Source: Taibaiella sp. (GTDB lineage: Bacteria > Bacteroidota > Bacteroidia > Chitinophagales > Chitinophagaceae). From it: 64,000 nt of DNA. Location: positions 1 through 64,000 of the forward strand of contig JACDGL010000004.1 in the NCBI GenBank assembly GCA_013815385.1. The letters run 5' to 3'. The notes beneath the pieces are model-generated. The model was not told where the DNA came from, did not search any database, and was given only the letters and a program-made list of their open reading frames with translations. Of this stretch, positions 36,045 to 45,978 are shown one piece after another. Numbering within the stretch: the first letter of the stretch is position 1; each line of letters opens with the position of its first letter. A program made the position numbers and the translations under genes.

Positions 36045-39000
36045 CTAACGGATGAGTACTACTTTTTGGTATACTATATCCGCAACATTTTTTGCATTGG
36101 CTATTTTCATACGGCACAGGTATACCCCTGAAGGCAATTTGGCGCCACTGGTGGTAGTACCATCCCAGGTTACCTGATCAGTACGGCTGCCGCTCGCCAT
36201 GAATGATTGTTTTAGCGTGCGAACTAACGCCCCTGTCGTGTTATAGATACTTATCTCCACCTGCAGTTGCTCCTCAGGATGGTTGTGGTCAAATACAAAA
36301 TGGATAATGTCTCTGAACGGATTAGGATAGGTAAGTACGTTTTGTACAGCCATTACATTACTGTCGGCAACAACAAAATTCACACTTCCTTCACCGGAGT
36401 TATTATTTACATCCCATGCCTTTACAGTAATGGTGTGTTTTCCACTACTAAGCCCTGCCATCGGAAAAGATACAAATCCATATTGATAAGTATTGGGTAA
36501 GGTTTCGTAAAAATCATTGAGGATGTAAGGATTTTGTACGTCGCCATCCAAAACAGCCGTTAGATCGTGCCCTACAGCATTACCAGATACATTGATGCCT
36601 GTACGGTCGTATAATTGTACATACAAAAGGCTCTTGCTCCCGGTAATGCCGCCATTCCGGAAAAGGGTATCGTTCATAAAAGGCTTTACTACAGGTGGCT
36701 CGGCGCTTATTACAGGGTTATCAGAATAGCCTCCTATTGTTAATCCCGTGTTACCACCTGCTGCATCAGTAACGCCATTATCCGCATAGTAGCTGATCTT
36801 ACCATCCCCGAAACTATAGTTAATATCTTTAGGGGCTATAAAGCTATAGGTAAAATGCCCGTTAGTTACGCTCACTTTCCCCTTATAAATGATGTTATCC
36901 TGTACATTGAAAGATTTCGCTCCCCAATAGGTATTTAGGTTCACTGTTCGGGGCTTGTCATAAATAGTAACATAAAGTGTGCCGGTAAAAGCAGGGAGTA
37001 CATTGTTAGCAGCATCCACAATACTACCACTGAAAAGATAGGAACCCAATGCGCCAATAGAATCAATAGGGCGATGTGTACTACCATCCAGGATGCTATC
37101 TGTAAGTACCTTATACTGTGGAAAGTCTGGCTCCAGGGCAGGATCGCCTAGCAACGCAAATTTCCTGAAGTTAGCAAGATTGCCATTTTTATGTATGTAG
37201 GTAGCGTTCTTACCTATCCTGAATGCTTCGCCAAAACTATTCCAGGTGTCATCGCTGTGCCGTGCAAACTGCGCTCGCAGGTAATTTGTATCCAGTTCTT
37301 TATTTTCACTTTCATAGGTCTGTTGTGTAGTAGTAATGGTTGCAATAGCGCCCCCGTTATTCCTGATCACAAGCTGCTCACCTGCTGATACATAAGATGG
37401 GTTATCAAATTGGCCAAAATCGCAGGTGGCTGTAATTATGAAAGGTAGCTTTGTAACGTTATTCCAGCTATTATAATCATCAGAGGTAAGAATGCGATAG
37501 TTAGACCATACCTGGGTATTACCATGGCCTGTATAATTAATAATAAAGGTGCCCTTATATATCTGGTTATCAATTGCCTGGTTTGCATTAGGACTACGTG
37601 ACCCACCAGGTGTAGAAATAGTATTTATAGCATCTACAAAAACCTTGTTATTATTATATAAAGGGCCACTGTAGGTTGATGCGTTATCCGCATCACTCAT
37701 ATGCGCGCCGGCATCATCTTCCTTATCTCCTACATAGGTACCGGATATGCGCCATGGGCCTAAAGATTGCGGGCTTTTATACACCTGTATCTTGTTAATT
37801 ACCGAAGCGGCATCTGAAGTGTTGTATATAGGTAACCTTCCTACACCAATATCAAGGGTATTATAAATGTTTCCATTCTCAATATTCTCATTGCTATCCA
37901 ACATCCCGAAAAAATCATCACTGGCAAAGCTGTTAACCGGATAATGAGATTCAGGTGATTCAAACGTAGGTACATAGTTGCTATTATTGGCCACCCGGTT
38001 CTTATAATCGTAGGAACCATTTCCGAATAATAAAATACTCTTGGGCATTTGTGTTGTATCAGTACCAGCACGGTCATAAAACATACGTGCCATATCGCGT
38101 ATAGCGCTTATATCCTGCGCACCCGATGAGAACTCATTATATACCTGGGTAGTAGTTGCTACCAGCACCCGCATATTATCATGAGACTGGTGAAACGCCG
38201 ACAGTTCATTTGCCGCATCTATAAATGAAGGATAAGTAACTATCAGAAGATCTACCTGGGGTGACCCATGTATATCCTGGTTAGGTACGTTGCCAATATA
38301 GGTTGGAGTAAACACTGCATCGCTGTTAAATGCAGCAAATTCATGTAGTTTATACGCTTCTCTGCTGAAGTTATATACACTTCCTGATAAATTACCATTC
38401 ATTCGCACCGGATTTATTGGGTCTGTGATGTCCCAGGCCTGGGTAAACCCATTCGCATTCTGTATCTGGTAGTTGGCAACTTTTCCTGCGCCTACACTAT
38501 GCCAGTCTCTGAAACTGAGTTGAGCATCAGTAAATACCAAAGAGCGTCTGTAATTTAGTTCTATAAAATTCAGGTACCCAAAATTACTACCCGATATAGC
38601 AGGTGTATAAGTAAGCGAAAATGTAGCAGTACTACCGGTAAGGGCTGCTTGCCAGGTGTTCACTCCCTCACTTACAGATATATCATCTTGCCCTTGCCCT
38701 GCTGACCCCAGAATATTATCGCCCAATGCGCTACCATTCAGTACAAAGGTGAATGTGCCACCATCAGGCCCGCGTGAGCCAACAGCAGAATAGACATTTA
38801 CTGGACCCGTGGCAGGGCCTGTATTGAAAGTAAATAATTGTGTAAAGGGAGCAGTGGTGGTGCCTGTAAAGCTTTCGCCCCACCATTCACGACCATAAGG
38901 GCCTAGATTTATTAATTCCTGCTCATGCAGCATATAGGCATTGTAGTCTGTAATTGTTTCATTAGCTGCAGGCACCACTGCCTGTGTGGTGATCCGGTTA

Positions 39001-39785
39001 CCTGGTCCATCAAAATTCAGAAAATAATAAGCAGTATCGGAGTATATATTGGTTTGATGTGTAAAAAGCTGCGTGCCCGCATCACCAATCCAACCCGTAG
39101 GCCCGGTGCCATAAAACACCAGATAATCACCTTTGTCAAAAGTGCCATTGTTGTTATTGTCATTCACCCAAATTGCATTCTGAGCAAGATCATTTATACG
39201 AGGCACCGCATTATCTTCTGACAACATGTTACCGCCATTTCCAAATACTCGGATGTTAGACAAAGTAATACCAGTAGTACTGATACCTGCTTTAGCGAGA
39301 AAATCAAAGTCAACCTTATAAAACCCGGTATTTGTTATTCCTATTTTATACCAATTACCCGTTTTCAATACAGAACTGGCTGCTGCTGTGCGTTCCAGCC
39401 GAGTAGGTGAACCAGGTAAAGTGTTTTTTTCAGTAATTGTTATTGTAAAGTCGGTAAGTAGTCTCCCTGTTCCTGGAGTACTTGCCGAAGTGTACACTGG
39501 TACTGTGATCCACGCAAATGGTCTTTTGCGTTCTTCGCCTAATACTATAGTATAATGAGCAGCATCATCGGGTTTAATACCAGTGGGGATGGGTGCTGAC
39601 ACATTGTTATATAATACATTGCTAATCTTTATAAGTGGGAGTTCGTAGTTAGTCAGCCATACTTTTCTTGCTACGAAGCCTTTATGTGCATCAACAGACG
39701 TTACGTGACAAGCTTCTTCCTGCGCTGCCAGACCAGCCATTAGCGCAAAAAAGTAAAAAAAGACTACTGTAGTTAATTTTTTCAT
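36045..39785 (-). CDS. porU: Type IX secretion sortase PorU (C25 gingipain-like)
   Basis: PorU is the cell-surface cysteine protease that removes type IX sorting domains and attaches A-LPS to cargo. The 1246 aa have a signal peptide, a gingipain-type C25 domain with catalytic His in YTGHGN (His754) and Cys in TATCDFG (Cys788), 34 residues apart (33 in RgpB), then Ig-like parts. A sorting-type domain closes it (YPNPF..., GVYLCRMKI, VVLIR). The sequence is long but intact. It is divergent from gldJ with a 265-bp AT-rich spacer, and porV follows. Confidence 0.95.
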   Translation of the reverse strand: MKKLTTVVFFYFFALMAGLAAQEEACHVTSVDAHKGFVARKVWLTNYELPLIKISNVLYNNVSAPIPTGIKPDDAAHYTIVLGEERKRPFAWITVPVYTSASTPGTGRLLTDFTITITEKNTLPGSPTRLERTAAASSVLKTGNWYKIGITNTGFYKVDFDFLAKAGISTTGITLSNIRVFGNGGNMLSEDNAVPRINDLAQNAIWVNDNNNNGTFDKGDYLVFYGTGPTGWIGDAGTQLFTHQTNIYSDTAYYFLNFDGPGNRITTQAVVPAANETITDYNAYMLHEQELINLGPYGREWWGESFTGTTTAPFTQLFTFNTGPATGPVNVYSAVGSRGPDGGTFTFVLNGSALGDNILGSAGQGQDDISVSEGVNTWQAALTGSTATFSLTYTPAISGSNFGYLNFIELNYRRSLVFTDAQLSFRDWHSVGAGKVANYQIQNANGFTQAWDITDPINPVRMNGNLSGSVYNFSREAYKLHEFAAFNSDAVFTPTYIGNVPNQDIHGSPQVDLLIVTYPSFIDAANELSAFHQSHDNMRVLVATTTQVYNEFSSGAQDISAIRDMARMFYDRAGTDTTQMPKSILLFGNGSYDYKNRVANNSNYVPTFESPESHYPVNSFASDDFFGMLDSNENIENGNIYNTLDIGVGRLPIYNTSDAASVINKIQVYKSPQSLGPWRISGTYVGDKEDDAGAHMSDADNASTYSGPLYNNNKVFVDAINTISTPGGSRSPNANQAIDNQIYKGTFIINYTGHGNTQVWSNYRILTSDDYNSWNNVTKLPFIITATCDFGQFDNPSYVSAGEQLVIRNNGGAIATITTTQQTYESENKELDTNYLRAQFARHSDDTWNSFGEAFRIGKNATYIHKNGNLANFRKFALLGDPALEPDFPQYKVLTDSILDGSTHRPIDSIGALGSYLFSGSIVDAANNVLPAFTGTLYVTIYDKPRTVNLNTYWGAKSFNVQDNIIYKGKVSVTNGHFTYSFIAPKDINYSFGDGKISYYADNGVTDAAGGNTGLTIGGYSDNPVISAEPPVVKPFMNDTLFRNGGITGSKSLLYVQLYDRTGINVSGNAVGHDLTAVLDGDVQNPYILNDFYETLPNTYQYGFVSFPMAGLSSGKHTITVKAWDVNNNSGEGSVNFVVADSNVMAVQNVLTYPNPFRDIIHFVFDHNHPEEQLQVEISIYNTTGALVRTLKQSFMASGSRTDQVTWDGTTTSGAKLPSGVYLCRMKIANAKNVADIVYQKVVLIR

Positions 39786-40056
39786 TCTAATAGAATAATA
39801 GAGCAGTAATAAGTTGGAAATGTATATTTTAATATAATCAAAAATACGGAATAACGCGGTGTTTGACCTTTAAATGGCGAAATATGACAATACAAAAACG
39901 TAAAACCTCGAAGAATATTATTATATGGGTGAAAACATAAAAAGAAAGTTTTTTTTTATGAATTATTTGAATGCTTGACTTTATGAAAAGAATGCTCTAT
40001 CATTGTAATACTTTTAACAATTTTCAACCCAATACGAGCAAATATTTTCTTTGATT

Positions 40057-41589
40057 ATGAAAAGATCTCTCTACGGCGTGAGCTTGCTGTGCTTAGGGGC
40101 AGCTGCAATTTTTTCAAGTTGCTCTTCGAAAAAATCTCATCGCGGCATGTCAGATAAAACTGGCTGGGATTATAATGATTCCAAGCTCGGTGGTTTTGAT
40201 GTAGCGAATTATCCAGGACAGCAGGTGGGCCCGGGCCTTACCTTTGTAGAAGGCGGCCGTTTCACCATGGGACAGGTGGAAGACCAGCTTCCAACTGTGG
40301 AGCGCAATAATACAGCGCGTAACGTATCTGTTTCTTCATTCTATATGGATGAGACAGAAGTTGCCAATGTACACTATCGTGAATATGTGTACTGGATTGG
40401 CCGTGCTTATAATAATGACTATCCTGAACTGGTAGCTAAGGTATTACCTGATACTACCACGTGGCGTAGAAACCTGGCTTATAATGAGCCATTGGTACAA
40501 TATTATTTCCGTGCAGCCGCTTATAATTATTATCCTGTAGTAGGTGTAAACTGGTACCAGGCAAATGAATATTGCAAATGGCGCAGCGATCGTGTTAATG
40601 AGTATATCCTTATTAAGAACGGTATGCTTAAGAAAAACCCTAATCAGGTGAATGAAGATGTGTATTCTAATGATACTTATGTAGCAGGGCAATACGAAGG
40701 TGTTGCCGGTAAAGGCAAGAAGAAAGATCTGGATCCAAGTGGTTCCGGTAAACGCAATACCAGCTATTCCGATGGCTACCTTCTTCCTAATTACCGTCTC
40801 CCAACAGAAGCTGAGTGGGAATACGCAGCGCTAGGCCTGATAGGTAACAACCCTCAACCTGAAACTAAACGCCGCCGTGGTGAAGAAGCTATTACAGAAC
40901 GTAATACCTACCCATGGGGTGCTAAAAATACTACCCGTTACGGTCTTCGTAATGAATACCAGGGTGAGTTCCTAGGTAACTTCAAACGTGGCGCTGGTGA
41001 TAACATGGGTGTTGCCGGTGGTCTCAATGATAATGCAGATATCCCAGCACCTGTATATTCTTACAAGCCAAATGCTTTTGGTCTTTATAATATGGCCGGC
41101 AACGTAAGCGAATGGACACTGGATACTTATCGTCCTACTTCTTCTGAAGATGTGAATGATTTCCGTCCATTCCGTGGTAATGTGTATGAAGAATACAAGA
41201 AAGCTGAAGATGGTTCTCTGGATGATAAAGATAGCTTAGGTCAATTACAGAGAAAAGTGATGACCAATGAAGAAATGATGGCTAAACAGAGTCCTAATAT
41301 GATATCCCGGACTGCTGATGTAAGAGATTATGGTGATGGTGACAGCACTTCTCAGTTCTCTTATAACTATGGCGTTAATACACTAGTTAATAATGATACT
41401 AAAGTTATTAAAGGTGCATCATGGAACGATCGCGCTTATTGGATGTCTCCTGGTACACGTCGTTACCAGCAGGCTGGTCAGGGTAGCTCTACAGTTGGCT
41501 TCCGTTGTGTAATGGATCGCCTTGGTAGCCCTAATGGTGACAACCGCGAAACTGCAGGTAACCATTTCGGTAAAGACAAACATAAATAA
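40057..41589 (+). CDS. gldJ: Gliding motility / type IX secretion lipoprotein GldJ
   Basis: GldJ is an outer-membrane lipoprotein needed for type IX secretion and gliding in Bacteroidota. The 510 aa start with a lipoprotein signal (lipobox FSSC, Cys22). The rest is an FGE-sulfatase-like domain: FTMGQVE, the VGVNWYQANEYCKWRS segment, YRLPTEAEWEYAA, GLYNMAGNVSEWTLD and GFRCVMDR. ATG 40057 is the start; an in-frame TTG lies six bases before. Codons are strongly biased to GGT/CGT/CCT, suggesting high expression. It lies between porU and murF, the order known from Flavobacterium. Confidence 0.92.
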   Translation: MKRSLYGVSLLCLGAAAIFSSCSSKKSHRGMSDKTGWDYNDSKLGGFDVANYPGQQVGPGLTFVEGGRFTMGQVEDQLPTVERNNTARNVSVSSFYMDETEVANVHYREYVYWIGRAYNNDYPELVAKVLPDTTTWRRNLAYNEPLVQYYFRAAAYNYYPVVGVNWYQANEYCKWRSDRVNEYILIKNGMLKKNPNQVNEDVYSNDTYVAGQYEGVAGKGKKKDLDPSGSGKRNTSYSDGYLLPNYRLPTEAEWEYAALGLIGNNPQPETKRRRGEEAITERNTYPWGAKNTTRYGLRNEYQGEFLGNFKRGAGDNMGVAGGLNDNADIPAPVYSYKPNAFGLYNMAGNVSEWTLDTYRPTSSEDVNDFRPFRGNVYEEYKKAEDGSLDDKDSLGQLQRKVMTNEEMMAKQSPNMISRTADVRDYGDGDSTSQFSYNYGVNTLVNNDTKVIKGASWNDRAYWMSPGTRRYQQAGQGSSTVGFRCVMDRLGSPNGDNRETAGNHFGKDKHK

Positions 41590-41609
41590 GAAATATTAAG
41601 CTCGTTATA

Positions 41610-41643
41610 AAGAAGCCCCTTTCAAAACGAAAGGGGCTTCTTA
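41610..41643 (+). terminator. Terminator of gldJ
   Basis: GAAGCCCCTTTC and AAAGGGGCTTC enclose a short loop, followed by TTATTTAT, 20 bp past the gldJ stop. It separates gldJ from murF. Confidence 0.85.
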
Positions 41644-41661
41644 TTTATAAGAGATCAAACC

Positions 41662-42951
41662 ATGCAAACACCTGAACTATACAAGATATATAAGCAGTAC
41701 CCGCAAGTACAAACCGATACCCGAAAACTGAAAAAAGGCGATCTTTTTTTCGCCCTGAAGGGCCCTAATTTTAATGCTAATGAGTTTGCCGCACAGGCAC
41801 TTGAAGCAGGAGCTGCCTATGCCGTAATAGATCAGGCGCAATATGCAAGTGATAACCGGTATATAGTAGTTCCAGACGTGCTGGCATCCCTACAGGACCT
41901 TGCCCTTTACCACCGGCAACAATTTCCTATACCCTTCCTGGCCATAACCGGATCTAATGGCAAAACCACCACGAAAGAATTGATAACTGCCGTTTTGCGA
42001 AGCAGGCACATCACTTATGCTACCGAGGGGAATCTAAATAATCACATAGGTATTCCGCTGACCTTATTAAAAATAAAGCAAGATGCCCAGATGGCCGTAA
42101 TAGAGATGGGCGCTAATCACCAGGGCGAAATAGCATCTTACTGCCGGATAGCATTGCCCGATCACGGGCTGATCACTAATTGCGGCAAAGCACATATAGA
42201 AGGCTTTGGAGGTATAGAAGGTGTACGAAAAGGCAAAGGGGAGCTATTCGATTTTCTAAGAGCGCATAAAGGGACTATTTTCCGCAACACTGACCTTGAG
42301 TACTTAGCCGATATGGCAAACGGAATAGTGAATCAGATAACTTATGGCAGTGCCAATGCCCAGTACATTGGCAAACCTTTGATCAACGATGTGTTCATAT
42401 ATGCATGCGTATTAACAACCGGTTCGGAAACTGTAGTGAAATCCCATCTTGTAGGCGAATATAACTTTTCCAACATCATGGCTGCTATAGCCGTGGGATT
42501 ACATTTCAATATTCCCATTGATGAAATAAAAACAGCGATCAACAATTACCTGCCTGACAATAGCCGCTCACAATGGCTACAGCAAGGAAGCAATAAAATA
42601 ATACTGGATGCCTATAATGCCAACCCTTCCAGCATGCGGGCTGCGATCATAAATTTTGCCCGTGCTGACCTTAAAAATAAAATATTGTGGTTAGGTGGGA
42701 TGAAGGAAATGGGGCAGGATGAAGAGGAAGAACACCGTGAAATAGTGCGACTGATAGAAGAATATAATTGGCAGGATATAATATTGGTAGGTAAGGAGTT
42801 TGAAAAGGTAAAAGCTACAAATAAGTGGTTCCTCACCTCAGCAAATGCAGCTGAATATATACAACATAATACTCCTCGTAATGCGAGTATCTTAATAAAG
42901 GGTTCTCGTGGCAGCAAGATGGAAGTGCTCCTAAATGTGCTGGATAAATAA
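41662..42951 (+). CDS. murF: UDP-N-acetylmuramoyl-tripeptide--D-alanyl-D-alanine ligase
   Basis: MurF adds D-Ala-D-Ala to the UDP-MurNAc-tripeptide in peptidoglycan synthesis. The 429 aa have the Mur ligase pattern: N-terminal substrate domain, P-loop AITGSNGKTTTKELI (about 93-107), EMGANHQGEIASY, ITNCGKAHIEGFGG and DAYNANPSSMRAAI. It is short compared with E. coli but standard for Bacteroidota. The start is 19 bp after the gldJ terminator. Confidence 0.95.
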   Translation: MQTPELYKIYKQYPQVQTDTRKLKKGDLFFALKGPNFNANEFAAQALEAGAAYAVIDQAQYASDNRYIVVPDVLASLQDLALYHRQQFPIPFLAITGSNGKTTTKELITAVLRSRHITYATEGNLNNHIGIPLTLLKIKQDAQMAVIEMGANHQGEIASYCRIALPDHGLITNCGKAHIEGFGGIEGVRKGKGELFDFLRAHKGTIFRNTDLEYLADMANGIVNQITYGSANAQYIGKPLINDVFIYACVLTTGSETVVKSHLVGEYNFSNIMAAIAVGLHFNIPIDEIKTAINNYLPDNSRSQWLQQGSNKIILDAYNANPSSMRAAIINFARADLKNKILWLGGMKEMGQDEEEEHREIVRLIEEYNWQDIILVGKEFEKVKATNKWFLTSANAAEYIQHNTPRNASILIKGSRGSKMEVLLNVLDK

Positions 42952-42987
42952 CCTAGATAATCACTATCTTCATTTAAAATTGGAATA

Positions 42988-44142
42988 ATGCATTTACATA
43001 AAGTGCAGACTGAGGCGGATAAGAAATTATTTCTGAAAGTAGCCACTGATATATATATAAACGACCCTAGCTGGATATCTCCTTTGGATAAGGATATTGA
43101 AGAAGTATTCGATCCTAACCAAAATAAGTATTTTAAAAAGGGAGAATGCAACAGATGGATATTAATAGATGACTGTGATAAGGCCATAGGCCGTGTTGCT
43201 GCTTTTGTAAACCGTCAATACAAAGAGGACCAACCTACGGGCGGTATCGGTTTTTTTGAATGCAGCAATAACCAGGGAGCTGCGGATTTCATTTTTGATC
43301 ATTGCAGAAAATGGCTGGAAGAACGCGGAATGGAGGCAATGGATGGCCCTATAAATTTTGGAGAACGAGATAAATGGTGGGGACTGGTTGTGGAAGGATT
43401 TTACTCCCCTTTGTATGGCATGAATTACAACCCACCCTATTACCAAAAGTTGTTTGAGCAATATGGTTTCAAAACTTATTTTAACCAGGTTTGCTTTGCT
43501 ATGAAGGTACAAGACCGCCCAGATGAAAAATTTTACCAACGACATGCCTTAATAAAAAAAGACCCTGATTATAAAGCGGTAACCATCCGAAAAAGCCAAC
43601 TGGAAAAATTTGCCAAGGACTTTACTTACATCTACAATAAGGCATGGGCAGGGCATGGTGGTGGTAAATCTCTCGATGAAAGGCAGGTGATAAAAATGTT
43701 TAAAAAAATGAAGCCGGTAATGGATGAAGACATTATCTGGTTTACCTACTATAAAGAAGAACCAATAGCCATGTGGGTCAATCTGCCTGATCTGAACCAG
43801 TATTTCAAACACTTGCATGGCAAGTTTGGCCTGGTACAGAAACTAAAATTCCTTTGGTTGCAAAAGTTTGGTAAATGTTCCCGTTTTGTAGGCCTGGTAT
43901 TCGGGATCATCCCCGAACACCAGGGTAAGGGGATTGATGCATTTATTATAATTGAAGGTGCGAACCTGATACAGCCTAAGGCAAAGTACGATGACTATGA
44001 AATGTTGTGGATAGGCGATTTTAACCCTAAGATGATAAACATTGCAGAGAACCTTGGCACCACCAGAAGCCGGATACTTAGTACCTATAGGTTCCTGTTT
44101 GACAGGGAAAAGGAATTTCACCTTCATCCTATATTAGGATAG
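42988..44142 (+). CDS. GNAT-like protein of unknown substrate
   Basis: This 384-aa cytoplasmic protein begins with a region resembling an N-acyltransferase fold (residues 1-170, with FLKVATDIYINDPSWI, AIGRVAAFVN and GGIGFFEC). The C-terminal half has GIIPEHQGKGIDAFIIIEGA, the GNAT acetyl-CoA motif (QGKGI). It is similar to an uncharacterised Bacteroidota acyltransferase-like family. No substrate can be read. It follows murF by 36 bp. Confidence 0.7.
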   Translation: MHLHKVQTEADKKLFLKVATDIYINDPSWISPLDKDIEEVFDPNQNKYFKKGECNRWILIDDCDKAIGRVAAFVNRQYKEDQPTGGIGFFECSNNQGAADFIFDHCRKWLEERGMEAMDGPINFGERDKWWGLVVEGFYSPLYGMNYNPPYYQKLFEQYGFKTYFNQVCFAMKVQDRPDEKFYQRHALIKKDPDYKAVTIRKSQLEKFAKDFTYIYNKAWAGHGGGKSLDERQVIKMFKKMKPVMDEDIIWFTYYKEEPIAMWVNLPDLNQYFKHLHGKFGLVQKLKFLWLQKFGKCSRFVGLVFGIIPEHQGKGIDAFIIIEGANLIQPKAKYDDYEMLWIGDFNPKMINIAENLGTTRSRILSTYRFLFDREKEFHLHPILG

Positions 44143-44221
44143 CTATTTACATTCCATAGTCGCGCTCTACCTTGCAGATGCGCGTTTTATAATGTGCATA
44201 CCATTTTTGCTTTCCAAGCTG

Positions 44222-44458
44222 CTATGCAGCAAGATGGTCAGCGTTTTGCTTCCAGTTCTTTATATCTTCAAGCGAGCTCCAGTATGATACAGAAACCCCA
44301 ATATTATTACGTGCATGTTCCATGCCCAGATAACCGGGTTGCGTTGCCGCTAATTCTTCCATAGTATCTGCCATAGCAGCATAACCCTCATCCCCTTCAG
44401 TACGTACTGATGTAAAGATAACTGCGTAATATGGGGGAGGTGGTGTATTTACTATCAT
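44222..44458 (-). CDS. Antibiotic-biosynthesis-monooxygenase-like protein cut by an in-frame amber codon
   Basis: These 78 aa form a ferredoxin-like ABM fold (YAVIFTSVR, MEELAATQPGYLGMEHAR, SYWSSLEDIKNWK). The frame stops at TAG (44222-44224). Beyond it the same frame continues for 24 more codons, reading QLGKQKWYAHYKTRICKVER and a few more, to TAA at 44147. This is the usual end of this family, so the stop is a likely nonsense mutation, CAG to TAG being one base change. The tail is otherwise intact, which points to a recent event, a sequencing error, or true truncation. It is 7 bp after folP, co-oriented. Confidence 0.75.
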   Translation of the reverse strand: MIVNTPPPPYYAVIFTSVRTEGDEGYAAMADTMEELAATQPGYLGMEHARNNIGVSVSYWSSLEDIKNWKQNADHLAA

Positions 44459-44465
44459 AGTTTCA

Positions 44466-45323
44466 TTAATTATTCAATTGCTGATGAAGCAAAATACATT
44501 GCATTGCTTCCTTTACGTCATGCACACGTAGTATAGAGGCTCCCTGTGCAAGAGCTACCATATGCAGCGCAGTAGTGCCATTAAGGGCATTAGCGGGCGA
44601 TACTTTCAATGGCTTGCATATCATAGACTTCCTGGATAGGCCTGCCATTATTGGTTTTTCTATAATTCGCAAAGCTTGTAAGTCATTTAGCAACGCAAAA
44701 TTATGCTGCACTGTTTTTCCAAATCCGAAACCGGGATCAATTATGATATCAGTAATCCCTGCCCTGGCACATTGTAATACCTTGTTTGCCAGATAGTCAA
44801 TAATCTCGCTTACTACATTTGTATAAGTTGGGTTATCCTGCATATTTGCCGGTGTGCCCTGCATATGCATAGCTATATAAGGTGCTTTTAATGATGCTAC
44901 TGCCGCTATCATTGCCTCATCAAGTGTGCCACTGCTTATGTCATTAATAATATCCACCCCGGCAGACACCGCTTGCCGCGCCACCTGTGCACGGAAAGTA
45001 TCAACCGACAGCCACTGATCAGGAAATGATTTTCTAAGTATTTCAATAACCGGCATTATTCTATCCAATTCCTCCGCTTCAGATATCATCTGTGCCCCAG
45101 GTCTTGTGCTCACGCCCCCAATATCCAGAATAGCTGCACCGTCTGCTACCATTTTTCCTGCCACAAGAAGCAATTCTTCCCGATTACTTTCCAAACCTTT
45201 ATTATAAAAGCTGTCTGGTGTAGCGTTTAGAATACCCATAATTGCGGGTGTGGATAAATCTAAAAGCCGTCCGCCGCTTTGCAGCATTGTTTGTATAGGT
45301 AAAAGTGTATTTTTGAAACGCAT
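44466..45323 (-). CDS. folP: Dihydropteroate synthase
   Basis: This enzyme condenses hydroxymethyldihydropterin pyrophosphate with p-aminobenzoate to make dihydropteroate, the target of sulfonamides. The 285 aa include IMGILNATPDSFYNKG, DIGGVSTRPGA, MHMQGTPANMQ, DPGFGFGKT and GLSRKSM. The length and motifs are typical. The start could be one of two Met (45323 or 13 residues later). It is divergent from the DUF1599 gene and has a clear -7 box. Confidence 0.95.
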   Translation of the reverse strand: MRFKNTLLPIQTMLQSGGRLLDLSTPAIMGILNATPDSFYNKGLESNREELLLVAGKMVADGAAILDIGGVSTRPGAQMISEAEELDRIMPVIEILRKSFPDQWLSVDTFRAQVARQAVSAGVDIINDISSGTLDEAMIAAVASLKAPYIAMHMQGTPANMQDNPTYTNVVSEIIDYLANKVLQCARAGITDIIIDPGFGFGKTVQHNFALLNDLQALRIIEKPIMAGLSRKSMICKPLKVSPANALNGTTALHMVALAQGASILRVHDVKEAMQCILLHQQLNN

Positions 45324-45351
45324 CTTTATTATACTGGAATGGATTATTATT

Positions 45352-45359
45352 CAAAAGTA
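45352..45359 (-). promoter_or_regulatory. -7 box of folP
   Basis: TACTTTTG on the minus strand, 28 bp before the folP ATG, fits TAnnTTTG. Confidence 0.5.
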
Positions 45360-45394
45360 AAAAGATACTGCATTACGAAATCATAAATTTGAAG

Positions 45395-45931
45395 ATGGCC
45401 GATACGCTGATACAATACCGAACCGAAGTCGCCGCATGCCAGGACCTGTACTTGAAAAAAGCAAAGGACTATGGTACATCGTGGCGGGTACTACGTCCCA
45501 TTTCTATTGTAGACCAGTTATATATAAAAGCATGGCGAATACGCCAGATACAGGAAAACGGAGAACAGCGCATACAGGACACTGTGGAGAGCGAATTTAT
45601 AGGAATAGTGAACTACGGCATAATAGCACTGATACAGGCAGCATTGCCTGTAGATTCGGACACGGAAATGCAGTATGAAGACGCAGCCAAGTGGTATATG
45701 ATAAAGGCAAAAGAAATTGAAGACCTGATGTTGCAAAAGAACCATGACTATGGTGAGGCCTGGCGCGATATGTCTCAACAATCGTTTGTAGACCTGATAC
45801 TGGTGAAGCTATTGCGTATAAAGCAGATACTTGCTAATAACGGGCAAACTATAGTGTCTGAAGGAATGGATGCGAATTTCACAGATATTGTTAATTACTC
45901 AATTTTCGCACTTATTAAATTGCATGAATAA
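45395..45931 (+). CDS. DUF1599 protein, internally duplicated
   Basis: The 178 aa contain two copies of one domain of about 65 residues (about 18-85 and 105-175). Each shows K..DYG.(S/A)WR, a V(D/D) pair, a R(I)(R/K)QI and an FxxIVNY.I.ALI end. This is the DUF1599 pattern, thought to be related to nucleotide-modifying or MazG-like folds, though the function is not established. ATG 45395 is used; an upstream TTG is also in frame. It is cytoplasmic, with no signal peptide, and is divergent from folP. Confidence 0.8.
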   Translation: MADTLIQYRTEVAACQDLYLKKAKDYGTSWRVLRPISIVDQLYIKAWRIRQIQENGEQRIQDTVESEFIGIVNYGIIALIQAALPVDSDTEMQYEDAAKWYMIKAKEIEDLMLQKNHDYGEAWRDMSQQSFVDLILVKLLRIKQILANNGQTIVSEGMDANFTDIVNYSIFALIKLHE

Positions 45932-45978
45932 TAAAGACATCATAACTTTATTCAGCAATACAAAATCAATATAGGTAT

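Noticed and set aside
45384-45391. TAAATTTG as the -7 box of the DUF1599 gene
   Set aside because: It ends 3 bp before the ATG, so transcription would start inside the gene.
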